This document shows positions 27,107-41,167 of a DNA stretch of 64,000 nucleotides, piece by piece (positions within the stretch are counted from its first letter, which is position 1; every line of letters begins with the position of its first letter). Origin of the DNA: Amaranthus tricolor. Lineage: Eukaryota; Streptophyta; Magnoliopsida; Caryophyllales; Amaranthaceae. The stretch spans positions 10,945,319 to 11,009,318 of the forward strand of contig NC_080057.1 of the NCBI RefSeq assembly GCF_026212465.1, written 5' to 3'. A model generated the notes under the pieces. It saw only the letters and a program-made list of their open reading frames with translations, was not told the DNA's origin and did not search any database. The position numbers and the translations under genes were made by a program.

Positions 27107-27257
27107 ATATTTACATTCACTATTATCTTTCTTGTTATCTATATGAACAATTCGGCTACTATTTTTTATTTTTTCCGCTCTATCTTGAAATATATTGTTT
27201 ATTGTTGAAGCTACCTTTAGTTTGATAATTTTGCAAATATATCTGAATAGATAAAAG

Positions 27258-28161
27258 ATGGTTGGGAGAGGAGGGGGAAAGAAAATATGCAGTCGAAGTA
27301 TTGCCCCGGAAAAACTTATGAGTCGTGTTCAAGCTAGTCAGACACAATTGTTTAGCAAGCAAAATGTAGCTGATCAATTCAATAATAGCTCTAACCCACA
27401 CATCACATATGAGATTGGCATCAACTTTTGTAATCATCATGCAGGTCATAAGTGAGAGGAACTCTAAAAATCGGAATTCTGACAAGAGAACAAAGCATAC
27501 GACTTGAAATTTATCATTTCTTGATTCAGAAGATGTATTGGTAAAACAAACCTATTTTATTATGTTTATTGAATGTAGTCTGAAATAATATCAATAATGT
27601 TGTATAATTTGAATAGACAAAAGAGAATGCTAATGTGAAGCTAACTGCTGATAAAGTTTGGCTTATCCAACACACTCGTAAGAATGATCAAGGAAAACTA
27701 GAATGGCTCGATACGCGTTCAAAAGAAATTCATGTATGTACAACAACCCATTATAACTATATTTTTGTTACCCTTGTATGATTTTTTTATTATAATATGC
27801 AATTATATATATCTTGTTTATGTAATAGGTAAAGTTGAAAGATGTTGTTGCATCAGTTGGGGATTCAATGACACAAGATGAAATTTTGCTTAGAGTTCTG
27901 GGCCAAAAGTCAGGGCATGTACGTGGAAAAGGGACAGGGGTACGTGCATATTCTAAAGACAAAGCACAAAGAGAACAACGTAAGATTTTGGAGTAGCAAG
28001 AAGAGAAAATTCAAGAGCAACAACAACAAATGAAAGATTTGATGGAAAGTCAGTTGCTACAACAACGACAATTTGAAGAATATAAGGCACAACAACAAGA
28101 AGCAATTGAATCGATGAAACAAAGCATCTTACAACAGCTACAGAATAAAGAAGTTCAATGA
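27258..28161 (+). pseudogene. CACTA-B1 Transposase_24-type second gene
   Basis: Three exon blocks: 27258-27452 (MVGRGGGKKICSRSIAPEK, unfamiliar); about 27612-27732 (LIQHTRKNDQGKLEWLDTRS); and 27832-28161 (SVGDSMTQDEILLRVLGQKS, GHVRGKGTGVRAYSKDKA). The last ends in a Gln/Glu-rich coiled coil (KIQEQQQQMKDLMESQ to LQNKEVQ). This order is typical of plant Transposase_24 (Ptta/En/Spm) proteins, which bind subterminal repeats. A TAG replaces a residue before QEEKIQ (27995-27997), so at least one allele-level lesion exists; the splice sites GTATGT (27733) and AATAG (27831) look usable. Confidence 0.75.
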
Positions 28162-28279
28162 TTGTCATGAATGCTTATTAGGTAAATGATACTTTCTTTT
28201 GCATTTTTTCAACATATACTTAGGCTTACAACATGCTAAAAAGACATGTTTTTAATATATACATGGCCTTTCTTTTGCA

Positions 28280-28440
28280 TCTAATTAGGAGTATTGACGG
28301 CTTGTGTTGTAGTTTTAGTTAAAATGGCATTAGCTGGTTGGCATTTTAGTCCAATTAGGAGTATTGGTGGCTTGTGTTGTGGTTTTAGTTACAATGGCAT
28401 TAGCTGGTTGGCATTTTAGTCCAATTAGAAGTATTGCTGC
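28280..28440. repeat. Tandem duplication, about 76 bp x 2
   Basis: TTAGGAGTATTGACGGCTTG to CATTTTAGTCCAA is followed at once by a second copy (TTAGGAGTATTGGTGGC...), then a short third start. It is in the 3' region of CACTA-B1, and no coding role is seen. Confidence 0.8.
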
Positions 28441-29508
28441 TTATGTTGGATTTTGTTGTCATGGGTTCTGGTCTTTGGCATATGCTTCATGCTATGTTTG
28501 AGTTGGAATTGTGATGGTTTGATTGTGAATTTGATGCTAAATTCTAAATGCTTTCCCTGTACACGTAATGCTTTTGTTAGTGAATATCATGCTAAATGCT
28601 TTGCTTATTATGTCTCAACAAAAAGTGTAGGGATCATGTGATTGTGAATACTCAATATTGGGGCTCATTTGATTCTTAATTACTAACAAAATTATTTGGT
28701 GTAGGCAAACATATCTTCGTTGGAAATTTTTTGTACTCAATGACAAAGTTGGTGATAGCTACAAGCACTTTGGATGCGCGATATTTTGGGTTATGAAGTA
28801 GCTATATGTGCACTTGTATATTTTTGGACTTTTTCAAAGTGCCTATCACTTGTAAATTTTTGCATGAAAACTTGTATATGGTAGAAGAATTATTTTGGAA
28901 AATTGGTTATCCGTTACATGTATATGAATTACGTATATTTTTGACATACGATAATATTTGGGACGTGTGATATTTTGGGATACGAATTAATATATAATGA
29001 TAATCGGTGATATTAGTTTAGTTGGTTGTAAATTATTTATTATTTTAATTGTCTAGTTTATATATAGATTGTAGGTTGTTTCAAAAGATAACAAAGTCGT
29101 TGCGAAAAATGTGTATATTTTTGGCAACGGTAATAGTTGTTGCTAAAAACATTAATAAAAAATTTTACTTAATAGTTTTCCCTACAGTAAAGTCGTTGCA
29201 AAAGATTGACTATCATGTATTGCAACAACTTGAATTGTTGTGAAAAACAGAAATTTAACAACGAAAACAGTTGTAGCTAAAAATGCAGAAAATTTGGCAA
29301 TGAGCTTTTTTGTTGCTAAAAACGTTGGAAGGAATTCTCGTTGCAAAAAACAGATACCTTTTGCAACCACCATAGTCGTTGTTAAAAGCTTTAGCTACGG
29401 CTGTACCTGCAATAATGGAATTCGTAGCAAAAATCATTTTTAGCAACGAAATCAGGTTTTTAGCAATGATTTTTTCTGTTGCTAAAATTAACTTTTCTTG
29501 TAGTGTAA

Positions 29509-30657
29509 GAGAGCAAGAGCTTGAGAGGGAGAAGGGAAAGGGAAACATAAATTGTGAGGGAGAAGGAAAATGACGGTTTGAGCAAGGAGTGGGGTAATTA
29601 ACTTAAAAAAAATCCTAACCCATATTTACTTGAATATTTTATCTACAAGGCCCAACAAAGTTAACCTTAACACATACTTAAATTTTTGGGCATTAATGTC
29701 ACAACAGCTTAAATTCGAAAAGTACAATGATATTTGGTGGAATTTTAAGGAAAGAAAGTCACTGTATTTTAAGGAAAGAAGACAAGGGTAAAAATGAAAT
29801 TTCATAACTATACGTATAATCTAACGTTTTTGGGGCATTAATGTTACGACAGCTTAAATTCCAAAAGTACAATGCTATTTTGTGAAATTTGTTTAAGATT
29901 TGCTACAACTAAACTTTCGCAAAAGTCCGTTGCTACCATGTAGAATATCCTTAATTTAAATTATTTTACTGACGTCAAATAATTGTTGGGTGTTACAATG
30001 TTTTGATATGCTTTATAGGATAATTGATTAACAATCATATTTGTTCATTTTAGTTCATCTCTAAAGTTTTGAGATTTAAATAAAGATTTATTTAGCTTCA
30101 TCTTTTAATTGGTTAAAAGGAATACTTTTGATAATCGTTTATGAATAAGTACATGAATTTTCATAATTCTAATGACGATATATAAATAAACTTGTATTTA
30201 TATGCAAGTAAAAACTAGAATATAATAATTTTTTATGATTAAGACTACTCTTGTGGGATCAAATCATTGGATCATAGAATCGTAAGATCATATAATCGTG
30301 AGTTTGATCGCTCACTATTTTTTAGATTACATAGTTGTAGAATTGTAGATCAAAATCGAGATTCTAATTGCCATGAGTAATATGCATTATGGTTTATGAA
30401 TACCATAAACTCCAATCAACATTCTCTCGAGAATCATTTTAAACTCTAGAAATTTATTTTATTTGCAATAATTATGAATAAAACTACTATGTGTTAACTA
30501 TAACTTGTTCTTTTTCCATTATTCTTGGAGGAATCTTAATTCAAATACAATAAATAAAGACCAAATCCTTGATGCTAAGAAATTTATTGATTGTGTTGAC
30601 ATAAAGGATAATACTACGAAATCGGCTTGTATAATAGAATTAGTTATATAATTAAGT
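29509..30657. other. Unassigned AT-rich DNA
   Basis: Lies between CACTA-B1 and the split copia LTR. No supported gene. Two direct copies of GGCATTAATGT.AC.ACAGCTTAAATT. (about 29689 and 29834) are 145 bp apart. Confidence 0.3.
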
Positions 30658-30716
30658 TGTTAGTTGTACTTGTTACATGAGATTTCCTTCCATTGCAAGT
30701 TGTTAGACTCATGTAC

Positions 30717-31055
30717 CACTACTACAAAAAAGGGAAAAGAGAACGCCTCAAATATGCCTAAGAGAACTCATCAGGAGCGTTCTCCATGCCACAGTTCTCT
30801 TAGCCTAAGAGAACGCCCCTTTTTAGTGTTTTCTTAAGTAAAATAAAAGAGAACATGTGGAACAAATAGGTGTTCTCTTTTCTTCACATTAAAGAAAACT
30901 TGCACCTTATGGAGGTGTTCTCTTTGCTATTTGTAAAAAAATCTACAACCCCACCAAAGAGAACACCTGCTTTAGGGAGGTATTCTCTTTTCCCTTACCA
31001 AAGAAAACTAGCAATTACTGGAGGTGTTCTCTTTGCCCCTGCCAATAACTACTAA
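30717..31055. repeat. Pack-CACTA left subterminal repeats
   Basis: Many AAGAGAAC / GTTCTCTT words in both orientations, e.g. AGAGAACGCC and GGTGTTCTCTTT. The right-end cluster (45520-45778) has AAGAGAACTGCTATGTTA twice. These are probable transposase binding sites. Confidence 0.75.
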
Positions 31056-32173
<1,118 letters not shown>

Positions 32174-33714
32174 CTATAGTCACATGCAAACTACATGTTA
32201 GCTCTCCCGTTTTATAAAAAAAAAAACATAAATAACTAAATAAATAAGGAATCCCTGAATAAACTAGTTGAAGCTGACCTTCCTAAAATAAGGAATGTGA
32301 AATAGTGTCTGAAGCAGTGAATTCATATAGCATGTAGCTCCTTGATTCTTAAATCCAATAAATCCAGTCTCTTTCTTTGAATCATAGGACCAATAGTCCA
32401 CAATCTTACGAACAACAACCTCAGACTCCACAACGACGGTATCATTTACAAGATAACCTCTGCTGGGATCATATAACTCACTTAAAGGCATAAATGATGT
32501 AAATCCCCAGTCACTTTCCCGAGCATTGAACTAGCGTTGTGTATCTGCAAATTTACACAACGGAAATTTACATGTTGTATGAAGTGTCACATTGGTGAGC
32601 AAAACGACTTAAACATACAAATAAGAGCAAGATATTTCTTCTCCAAGAATCAGAACTTTATTACCATTAGGAAATTGGCCATGCCACTGCTTAATAAATG
32701 TAGTCCATAAGTATAAATTAGCATGGGGAGGACAAACTTAAGGGTACTTTCAGTGGATCTTAAAATGTGTAAAAGGGTAACACATTGAGTATCATAATTC
32801 ATAAGCAGCACTCAAAACCTAAATAACAATGGAGATGCAACACACAAGCAGACTGCGTCTCCTATTGTTATCCATCTCTAACACTCCGGGTGTAAACATA
32901 CCTAAAAGAAAAAAGTATTTAAAAATATACAAATAAACTATGCCCCACCTGAAATATACATCTTCAAAAGCAGGCCATATGCCCTTGATTAATAAGTTTA
33001 CAAAAAACGAGTTCTAATCAAGCAATACCTTCAATATCAATCAATAAATTAACAAATCCAATCCGACATCTGAATTGTTGCTTGCAACTTACAAAAAAGC
33101 ATAAATCAATTACTGAAATTTATACCTTTTCTCACCGAATACTTGTTATGAATTTGATTGACCACAGCTACGCTGAACTGTGCATACCTACTCCACCCAT
33201 AAGGCAAAGTCTGAGCATCAGCCACATCAAGATGCATCGACAAGTAATCCACATTGTTCCCTTTAGGAAATATAAGTATCCTCCTGCAACAATAATTATA
33301 TATTTACTAACCAACCACGACATTTTCCATTTTCGCCATTAAGTAAACTACACAACTAACATAAAAAATTCACACTACCATTTAAAACCGCCAACAACAA
33401 ACGCTTCCGAATAATGCTTGTTAGCATTCAACCTCGAGAAATTATCAATTTTCCAAGTAAACCTGGACGAAGATGGATCCTCCACAGGTTGAATCTCAGC
33501 ATTATTATTATTAGTACTAGCAGATTCGGCTTGCGCAACAACTGAAACACAAAATAATAGAATCCAGGCGAATCAAAAACTCTAATCGATGCCATTAACG
33601 TACTCACAAATTAAATAAACAGATGAAATCAAGAATCAATAATTAACAAAATCAACAACGAAAATGCAACAAATTATCAAATCAAACCTTCCATAGGTTA
33701 ATGATTATCGGTAA

Positions 33715-34917
33715 TGTTGAAATACACGAAGATGGTCGAATGCAACAAGAGGGGGGTGAATTGTTGTGTATCTAACTTTACTTCGTTTTTCTTCTAATTT
33801 GCGGAATTTTAACAAACAAAATAAAGCTTAAACGTAAAAAGTAAAAGATAAAAAGGAGACAAAGATTTTACGTGGAAACCTTCTTGGCCTAATAAGAAGG
33901 AAAAACCACGACCTCCTGGATTTCAAAATTCTCACTATGTTTTAGGCAATTAAATACAATTACATAAAAAAGTTTGCTTCAATTGAAGCTTCTCTACTCT
34001 AGGCCTAATTCTCTTTCTCTATTCTCCCTTTCTCTTTCTCTATTCTCACGATTCTCTTTTCTATTCCCTTAGACTTCTCATGAGTCTAATTACAACAAAA
34101 TACTCATTAACCCTTACAAGGCCAATTCTCAAGAGATTAAAAATCAAAATAATTACTTAAGAAAAATATAATAAATTAATTGGCATTTAAAAACAGAAAA
34201 TATTTTTCTTAAATGATCTCCCTTTAATGGACACTCTTGGATGGATATCGGTTTGAGCAATGTTCCTCCTATTTATAGTGGGAACAGACAGCAGTTACCT
34301 TAGACACACCTCCCACTATCATCCACGTTCTCAAAATAAAAGGATAGTGGAATTGCCAAAAGAATAAATGACTGGCTGTCATTTGCTCAAAGATAAAATC
34401 AGTTTCCTTAAGCTAAAAATAGCATAGGAGTTAAAAAGAACAAGATCCTAAAAAATAGGAGATCTTGTTTTAGCCGTCCAAATATAAAAGGAGACTTATT
34501 CAAAATGAAGAATAAGTCTTCTCCACATTTTAGGCGTTTAAAAAAATTTTTTGCCAATTAATAAATTAATTTAATTAAGCAACTAATTAAACTTTTAATT
34601 TTTTTACATTAACTAAAAAAACAGAAAACATAATTTTCGTAACTTCCAGTCAATGTCTTCTCCAGACCTGTATCGTGGGGAACAGCGTATTGTCTCCATC
34701 TACAACATTCATCAGAATGTTTACTCTAGGAACAGTAAGCTGACTTCTAAAGCAATTATCCAACTTCTTGGATATTCAAGACACGTACAGCTTCCACGAA
34801 CAAAATCATAGGCTTCATCAACGATTAACATAATCGGATATTTACCTACAAAACAATCTCTAAAATATGTTTGTTTATCTAAAAGTGAAGTCATCATCAA
34901 AACCTTAAGAGCCAACA
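33715..34917 (-). repeat. 3' LTR of the SIRE-type copia
   Basis: Starts TGTTGAAATACACG on the plus strand and ends GAGCCAACA, giving TGTTGGC...CAACA on the element strand. A polypurine tract follows at 34921-34935 (element strand CATCAAAAAGGGGGA). Confidence 0.95.
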
Positions 34918-34935
34918 AATTCCCCCTTTTTGATG

Positions 34936-35684
34936 ATGACAAACTTTATAAACAAACTTAAGTATACTAGAGTAAAGCAAATATTGAAGAGCATGTTAGA
35001 GATTAAAACAACTCTTCTTAACTTAGTAAATATCATTTACCAAGCATATCATAAACCAACTTACTCTATAAAACATAATATCAAATATGTTTTAAAATTT
35101 TCAAAAATAATTAAACTAAGAAGAACTAATATAAAATAGACTAACAAAAAGTATTAAGTATTTTCAAGAGAAACAACTTTAAAACAGTTAAACTAAAACA
35201 AACAATTAACCAAAATATCCATAATGTTAAAAACAACACAAATGATAAATTTATCATAAACATAATTAGCAGCATCATAATTAGCAGCATGATCCTTGCA
35301 CACAACACATTATCTCCCATAATTGAATCAATATGAAACAATTGAGATATGTAACTGCCAATTCACACAGCTCCTCTTAAGTTTGTGCATTCTCTTCCCC
35401 CTTTTGTCACCAATCAAAAATAAGATAAGGAATATCAATCCTCAGCACAAAACATATAGAATTGTCAGTGATGAAAGCAAGAAACAATAATAAAAGTAAG
35501 TGCCATGAACAATAATCAAACCTGCATATAGTTAGTTGTCACAGACCATTAATAAAAGCAAAGAAAAGTAGCAAATGTTCAACGTAACAACAACAATGTA
35601 CCCCAGATGGTACAAAGTAAAAAGTGAAATTGTTTGTGAAATGCAACAGCCATTTAAATCTTAACAAAAACATAGGGAGAGGGT
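34936..35684 (-). other. Copia 3' untranslated stretch
   Basis: AT-rich spacer between the polypurine tract and the accessory ORF. No supported gene. 35390-35420 includes TTCCCCCTTTTGTCACC, a second tract resembling the polypurine tract in complement. Confidence 0.5.
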
Positions 35685-37391
35685 TCAAGGGGCAGTCTCT
35701 TCTTCATCCACATATTCGGTCTGCACTTCTACTGTATCCAACTTTGCACCAAGACGATTCTCCATCATGGTAAGCTGATCAACAATTGAAGCGAGTGAGA
35801 CACGAACTTCATCTTGAAAAGCACTGAATTGAGACTGTAGGTCAATGAGCTTGGAGAGAACAGAATGTGAGGAAGCTGTAGAGATAGGATCAGCACAACC
35901 AATACCAGGAGATGATGAAAATGGTGGTGGTGTAAAGTGAATAGGTGATGGAGGTGGTGATGGAGAGTGATTTGGTGGTGGAGTGGTTGGCTGGGGAGAG
36001 AGAGATTCATTTGAAGTAGGCTCAGGAATGGTTTCAGAAGTGATATCATCAACCAATGCAGCCTTTTGTTTTGAAGCAAGCCTCTTACTCTTCCTTTGAA
36101 CTGCTTTACCCTTCCTCCTTAATGCAATCACAACCTCTTCATCACTGCAATCATGACAGAGATCATGAGGCACTTCTTCTCCTAAAGCTTCTTCCTCTCC
36201 TTGTTCCCCCTCTTTTCTTGCCCCCTCTTCCTGTTCCCCTTCTTTTCCTTCTTCAGTGGGAACAGGCCCTTGTTCTTCCTCCTCTACTTCCTCTTCCTTT
36301 TCTTTTTCATTTTCTTTTTCGTCTTCATTTTCTTTTTCTATTTTTTCTTCTTTTTCTCTTTCTTCTCCTTTTTCATCTATTTCCTCCTCATTAGAACCTA
36401 CATCAACTATTTCTTCTGATTCATTTACTAACACCCCTTCATCATTTAGTTTGAGATGCAAATTCTTCAGACATCTTGCACCAATTTTCATATTGGGTCC
36501 CATTGGGAACTCCAGCCCATCCAATGGTACCCCAAACTTGCGAAAAATCCATGTTAACAGCCCCCCATAGCCAACAACATTCTTTTTCTCAATGCAGTCA
36601 GATAAATGTGATATCATCAAAGATGGAAAATTTATTTTTATTTGATTATCCATGCAATAAATCAAGGTTGCATCACGTAGACTCACCTCACTCCTCTTGG
36701 AGTTTCGGGGCAAAATGAATCTTCGTGCAACATTGTAAAGTAATTTATGCATTGAAGACAAGATATTGTGACTGATTTTACCCTTCTTTTGTGCAACCCC
36801 TAAAAACTTAAAAATCGTTTTTTCATTTATTCCTGAAAAAACTATCTTTGCACCAACACAATATGTATCAAACCCAACATTTGGAACATTGAACCATTCC
36901 CCCAACAATGCGCTATTAAACTCTAATTTTATGTTCCTAACCATACTAGAACACATTCCACAGTCATTGGAAAAGTTTGAAATAAACTCTCGCATAATGT
37001 TTGGGAAAATGGGATTACAACTAAACTCAGTCATCAAAACCTCCCATTCTTGAAATTCTAAAATAGTATGAAGTTGAGGAAAGTGTGTAGAGTCATACCA
37101 GTACTTATCTACCCCAAATCCGATGTACATTTCCTTTGCAATCTCTTCAGCACTGTTAGGATCAACTTGCTTCAAACGCTTGACCGCTTTGGAGGATGAT
37201 TCACTTTTTGGTGAGAATATTTTTCGTTTTGTTCCAACATTTTCAGTAGTTTCTTGGGATGGTGATGGTGCAGCGTCCAGTAATGGGGATGGATGAACAA
37301 TTTTTAAGGGTTTTGGCTGGATGTTTTGGTGGGATGTAGAGGCTTTCTTTCCTGATTTAGAAGTTTTCTTGCTTGATTTTGGTGTTTTCAT
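35685..37391 (-). CDS. Copia accessory ORF (SIRE 'env-like' position), intact
   Basis: Uninterrupted 568-codon ORF between RT and the 3' LTR, from ATG 37391. Residues 1-80 are Ser/Lys-rich with KRKIFSPKSESSSKAVKRLK, a likely nuclear signal. Residues 85-320 form a folded region (PNSAEEIAKEMYIGFGVDKY, REFISNFSNDCGM, EWFNVPNVGFDTY) like the domain of many plant transposon-associated proteins. Residues about 335-420 are extremely Glu/Lys-rich, followed by RRKGKAVQRKSKRLASKQKA, a Pro-rich stretch (PPPNHSPSPPPSPIHFTPPP), and a C-terminal coiled coil (LIDLQSQFSAFQDEVRVSL). I see no signal peptide or membrane segment, so an envelope role is not supported by the sequence. The function of this ORF class is unknown. 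Confidence 0.85.
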   Translation of the reverse strand: MKTPKSSKKTSKSGKKASTSHQNIQPKPLKIVHPSPLLDAAPSPSQETTENVGTKRKIFSPKSESSSKAVKRLKQVDPNSAEEIAKEMYIGFGVDKYWYDSTHFPQLHTILEFQEWEVLMTEFSCNPIFPNIMREFISNFSNDCGMCSSMVRNIKLEFNSALLGEWFNVPNVGFDTYCVGAKIVFSGINEKTIFKFLGVAQKKGKISHNILSSMHKLLYNVARRFILPRNSKRSEVSLRDATLIYCMDNQIKINFPSLMISHLSDCIEKKNVVGYGGLLTWIFRKFGVPLDGLEFPMGPNMKIGARCLKNLHLKLNDEGVLVNESEEIVDVGSNEEEIDEKGEEREKEEKIEKENEDEKENEKEKEEEVEEEEQGPVPTEEGKEGEQEEGARKEGEQGEEEALGEEVPHDLCHDCSDEEVVIALRRKGKAVQRKSKRLASKQKAALVDDITSETIPEPTSNESLSPQPTTPPPNHSPSPPPSPIHFTPPPFSSSPGIGCADPISTASSHSVLSKLIDLQSQFSAFQDEVRVSLASIVDQLTMMENRLGAKLDTVEVQTEYVDEEETAP

Positions 37392-37940
37392 GTTTAAATT
37401 TTGAAAGGTTGAGAGAAGAGGAAGAATAGTTTCTTGAGACGGTTTTGAGAAGGGAAGATGATAGTTTGAGTGATTTGATGTGGTAGGGCTTTTTAAAGAT
37501 GGCTGACGGTTACCTCATGTCCCATCTCATCAATGCCATTCATCATGGCTTTTGATATGGAAGGATTGAGTGGAGTTGGGATTGAATTTTGGATTAAACC
37601 GTTTCCCTTAAAATTTTTATTTATTTATGTTTAAAATGGCTAAACATTTTTCAAACAATATGATAATATAATTTATGATATCAAAATAAAATACGAAATC
37701 AAAATAAAGTAATTTAAAAGAAATGAATTATGATATTATGAAATATTATAAAGAAAATAACGAACATATTGCTTTGGTCTGATCAAATTAACAACATGCA
37801 AACAAGAGAATATTCATAGTACAAACTTTATTACGTGTTTACCTGATCCATGCAATAATTGATTCTCAATCAAAATATTGAGGTTGATTCCTGACCCTCT
37901 TTTTTCATGATGCTTCATTGGGAATTTTATGCAACCATCT
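37392..37940 (-). promoter_or_regulatory. Spacer with promoter-like leader before the accessory ORF
   Basis: On the minus strand, a TTTAAAAAG TATA-like word (37489-37498) is followed by about 100 bp of C/T/A-rich sequence (CATCAAATCACTCAAAC, CTTCTCTCAACCTTTC) before the ATG at 37391. This is the usual look of a plant core promoter and 5' UTR. The rest, toward RT, is AT-rich with nothing visible. The promoter role is an inference. Confidence 0.45.
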
Positions 37941-40900
37941 TTAGTGGAGCTTGATCATACCAAGTTCCAATCTCATCTTTTCATATTGTTCCCTTGGAAG
38001 CGGTTTGGTCAGAATGTCTGCAACTTGTTTATTAGTATTGACATGCTTTAATACAATATTTTTATGTTCTACGTTATCCTTAAGGAAATGATGTCTAATA
38101 TGTATATGTTTAGCTCGTGAATGATGCACTGGATCTTTAGATATACATATGGCACTGGTATTATCACAATAAATAGGAATACATTCAACTTTAATACCAA
38201 AATCTCTTAGTTGCTGTTTTATCCAAAGCATTTGGGAACAGCAAGCTGCTGCTGCTACGTATTCAGCTTCGGCTGTGGATAATGCAACCGTGTTTTGTTT
38301 CTTGGAACTCCATGAAACTGAACATGAGCCAAGAAATTGTACCATACCTGATGTACTTTTTCTATTGACTAGATCACCTGCATAATCTGCATCACTAAAG
38401 CCTTTTAAATCATAAACATCACTTTTAGGATAAAATAGGGACAAGTCGTCAGTTCCCTTCAAATATCTCAAAATCTGTTTTACTGCAGTGAGATGTGATT
38501 CTTTGTGGTTGGACTGAAATCTAGCACATAAACCAACACTAAAAGTAATATCAGGTCTACTAGCAGTTAGATATAATAAGGAACCTATCATGCCTCGATA
38601 CATTGTTTGATCTACGTTAGTTCCTTTTAGGTCTTCATCTAATCTAACATTTGTAGCCATGGGTGTATGGTTGGTTTTAGCGTTGTTTAGCCCATACTTC
38701 TTAAGAAGTTCTTTTATGTAATTTTGTTGATGAATAAAGATACCATTTTCAGTTTGTTTAATTTGCAAACCAAGAAAGAAATTTAATTCTCCCATCGTGC
38801 TCATTTCAAATTCTGTGCCCATAAGGTTGGCAAATTCTTTACATAACAAATCATTGGTTGCACCGAAAATAATATCATCTACATAGATTTGAACAACTAA
38901 AATATCATAACCTTTATTCTTAAAGAATAAGGTTTTATCGATTTTTCCTCTTACAAAGTTATTTTGAATCAAAAACTTTGATAGTCTTTCATACCATTGC
39001 CTAGGAGCTTGTTTCAAGCCATAAAGAGCTTTATCAAGCTTGTAGACATGATCAGGACAAGAGGTGTTCTCAAAACCAGGGGGTTGTTCAACAAAAACTT
39101 GTTCATCAAGAAAACCATTTAAGAAAGCACATTTCACATCCATTTGATATAACTTTAAGTTCATAAAAGCAGCAAAATAAATTAAAATTCTAATAGCCTC
39201 TAACCTTGCAACCGGAGCAAATGTCTCAGTGTAATCAATACCTTCTTGTTGATTGTACCCTTTGACCACGAGTCTTGCCTTGTTTCTTACAATTATTCCA
39301 TGCTCATCTAGCTTATTCCGAAATACCCATTTCAAACCAATTACCTTCTTGCCTTTTGGTTTGGGTTCTAAGTGCCACACTTTATTTCTTTCAAATTCAT
39401 TTCATTCATCTTGCATGGCTACTATCCATTCGGAATCCTTTAGATCTTCTTCGTGATTTTTGGGTTCAAGTGATGATAGGAACGCAAAATGTGCACAAAA
39501 GTTTCTCAGTTGGGATCTGGTTTGTGTTCCCTTATTCATATCACTTATAATCAAATCAAGAGGATGATAACTTTGATATTTCCAAGGTCTGGGTACAAAT
39601 TCTCTTGAGGGAACAGTAGCATGTTCCTGTTCAACATCTTGATTGTCATTTTGTTCAGCTGCTGGATCATTTTGGCCATCTGCGGGAACAGCTGGATTGG
39701 GAACAGTCTGCTGATCCTGTTGTGCTGGCAGTTCCTGGACTTGGTCAGTTTCTTCTGCATCTTCTTGTATTGGCTGTTCACCTGCTGTTCCTTGATCTTG
39801 CACTTTAACTCCTTCATCATCATCTTCTAGATTTGCAAGACCTATTTTGACATTGTTTATTTCCTGTTCACTTGTTGAAAAGTTAGTTTTATTAAAGATT
39901 ATGTGAACGGATTCCTCCACGCACATTGTTCTCTTATTATAAACTCTGTAAGCTTTGCTATGTGATGAATAACTGAGAAATACTGCTTCATCACTTCTTT
40001 CATCAAATTTACCTATATTTCGTTTTCCATTTACGTGAACAAAATATTTGCATCCAAACACACGAAAATAGGAAATATTGGGTTTGACACCTTTGAGCAA
40101 TTCATAGGGTATCTTAGAAGTGATTGGTCTTATTAACACACGATTCAAAATATAGCATGCAGTATTAACGGCTTCGGCCCAAAAATTTCTAGGTAGACCA
40201 CTAGCAATCAACATAGTTCTAGCCATTTATTCTAGGGTTCTATTTTTCCTTTCTACCACTCCATTTTGTTGTGGTGTTCTAGGAGCGGAAAAATTGTGAT
40301 TTATACCATGTTCATAGCAATAATTCATAAAGTTTGAATTTTCAAATTCTTTGCCATGATCTGATCTTATGTGAACAATTAGATTGTTGGTAGATTTTTG
40401 TGTTTTGTTAGCAAAAGAAACAAACTCAACAAAAGCTTCATCTTTGCTTACTAAAAATATAGTCCAGGTAAATCTACTATAGTCATCAACTATAACAAAC
40501 ACATATCTTTTGCTACTGCGGCTTTGTGTTCTCATAGGTCCACATAGATCCATATGAATTAATTCTAATGGTCTAGAGGTAGTCACCAGATACTTTGATT
40601 TAAAGGATGACCGCACATGTTTTCCTTTAGCACAAGGATCACAAATTTCATTTTTGAGGAATTTTATTGCTGGTAATCCTCTTACTAGGTCTTTTGATCT
40701 TAAGGTGTTAATCAATGAATACCTAGACGCTTGTGCCAAAGCAGTGGGTCTTCTTTTATAACGCTTAAACACGTTAGACTGGTTTTGGGAACAGTGTCCA
40801 GGTCCACAACGTAAGTGTTCCCTTTTCTGATTCCCTCTAGCACAGGGTGTCCTGTGTTGTTCCTAGAAATTATGCATCGTTCAGAAGTAAACTTAACAGA

Positions 40901-41165
40901 GTTACCTTTGTCACAAAATTGAGAAATACTTAAAAGATTGTGTTTTAAATTCTCGACTAAAAATACATTGTCAATGGCATGGGAGCTTGACCTTCCAACC
41001 TTTCCTTTGGCGATTATCTCACCCTTCATATTGTCACCGAAGGTTACAGTTCACCCATCATATGCTTCAAGTGAGATAAATTTAGATTTGTCACCCATCA
41101 TGTGCTTGGAACACCCACTGTCGAGATACCATGAGTTGTTCCCCCTCACTTGAACCTACACAGCA
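37941..41165 (-). pseudogene. Copia pol: protease, integrase, RT, RNase H, with five lesions
   Basis: Minus strand. Protease WYLDSGCSKHM near 41130. Integrase has zinc-binding WHKRLG ... CDPCAKGK, then the catalytic Asp in LELIHMDLCGP, Asp in IRSDHGKEFEN and Glu in NGVVERKNRTLE. RT (39380-37941) has NKARLVVKGYNQQEGIDYTE, LYGLKQAPRQWYERL and the active site IYVDDIIFGAT. RNase H has SDADYAGD, TAEAEYVAAAACC and KHIHIRHHFLKD. Lesions: stop after gag (41168-41170) with another soon after, TGA 41051-41053, a frameshift near 40730 in the integrase zinc motif, TAA 40227-40229 right after the catalytic Glu, and TGA 39402-39404. RT and RNase H themselves are open. Pol copies the RNA and inserts the cDNA; this copy cannot. 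Confidence 0.93.
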
Positions 41166-41167
41166 AA

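Noticed and set aside
32264..32491. Working host ubiquitin protease gene
   Set aside because: Exons lie inside a CACTA transposon, have two in-frame stops, lack the USP His box, and exon 1 is split by a retrotransposon.
36056..36570. Plus-strand ORFs rich in Ser/Phe/Leu
   Set aside because: Antisense shadow of the Glu/Lys-rich part of the copia accessory ORF.
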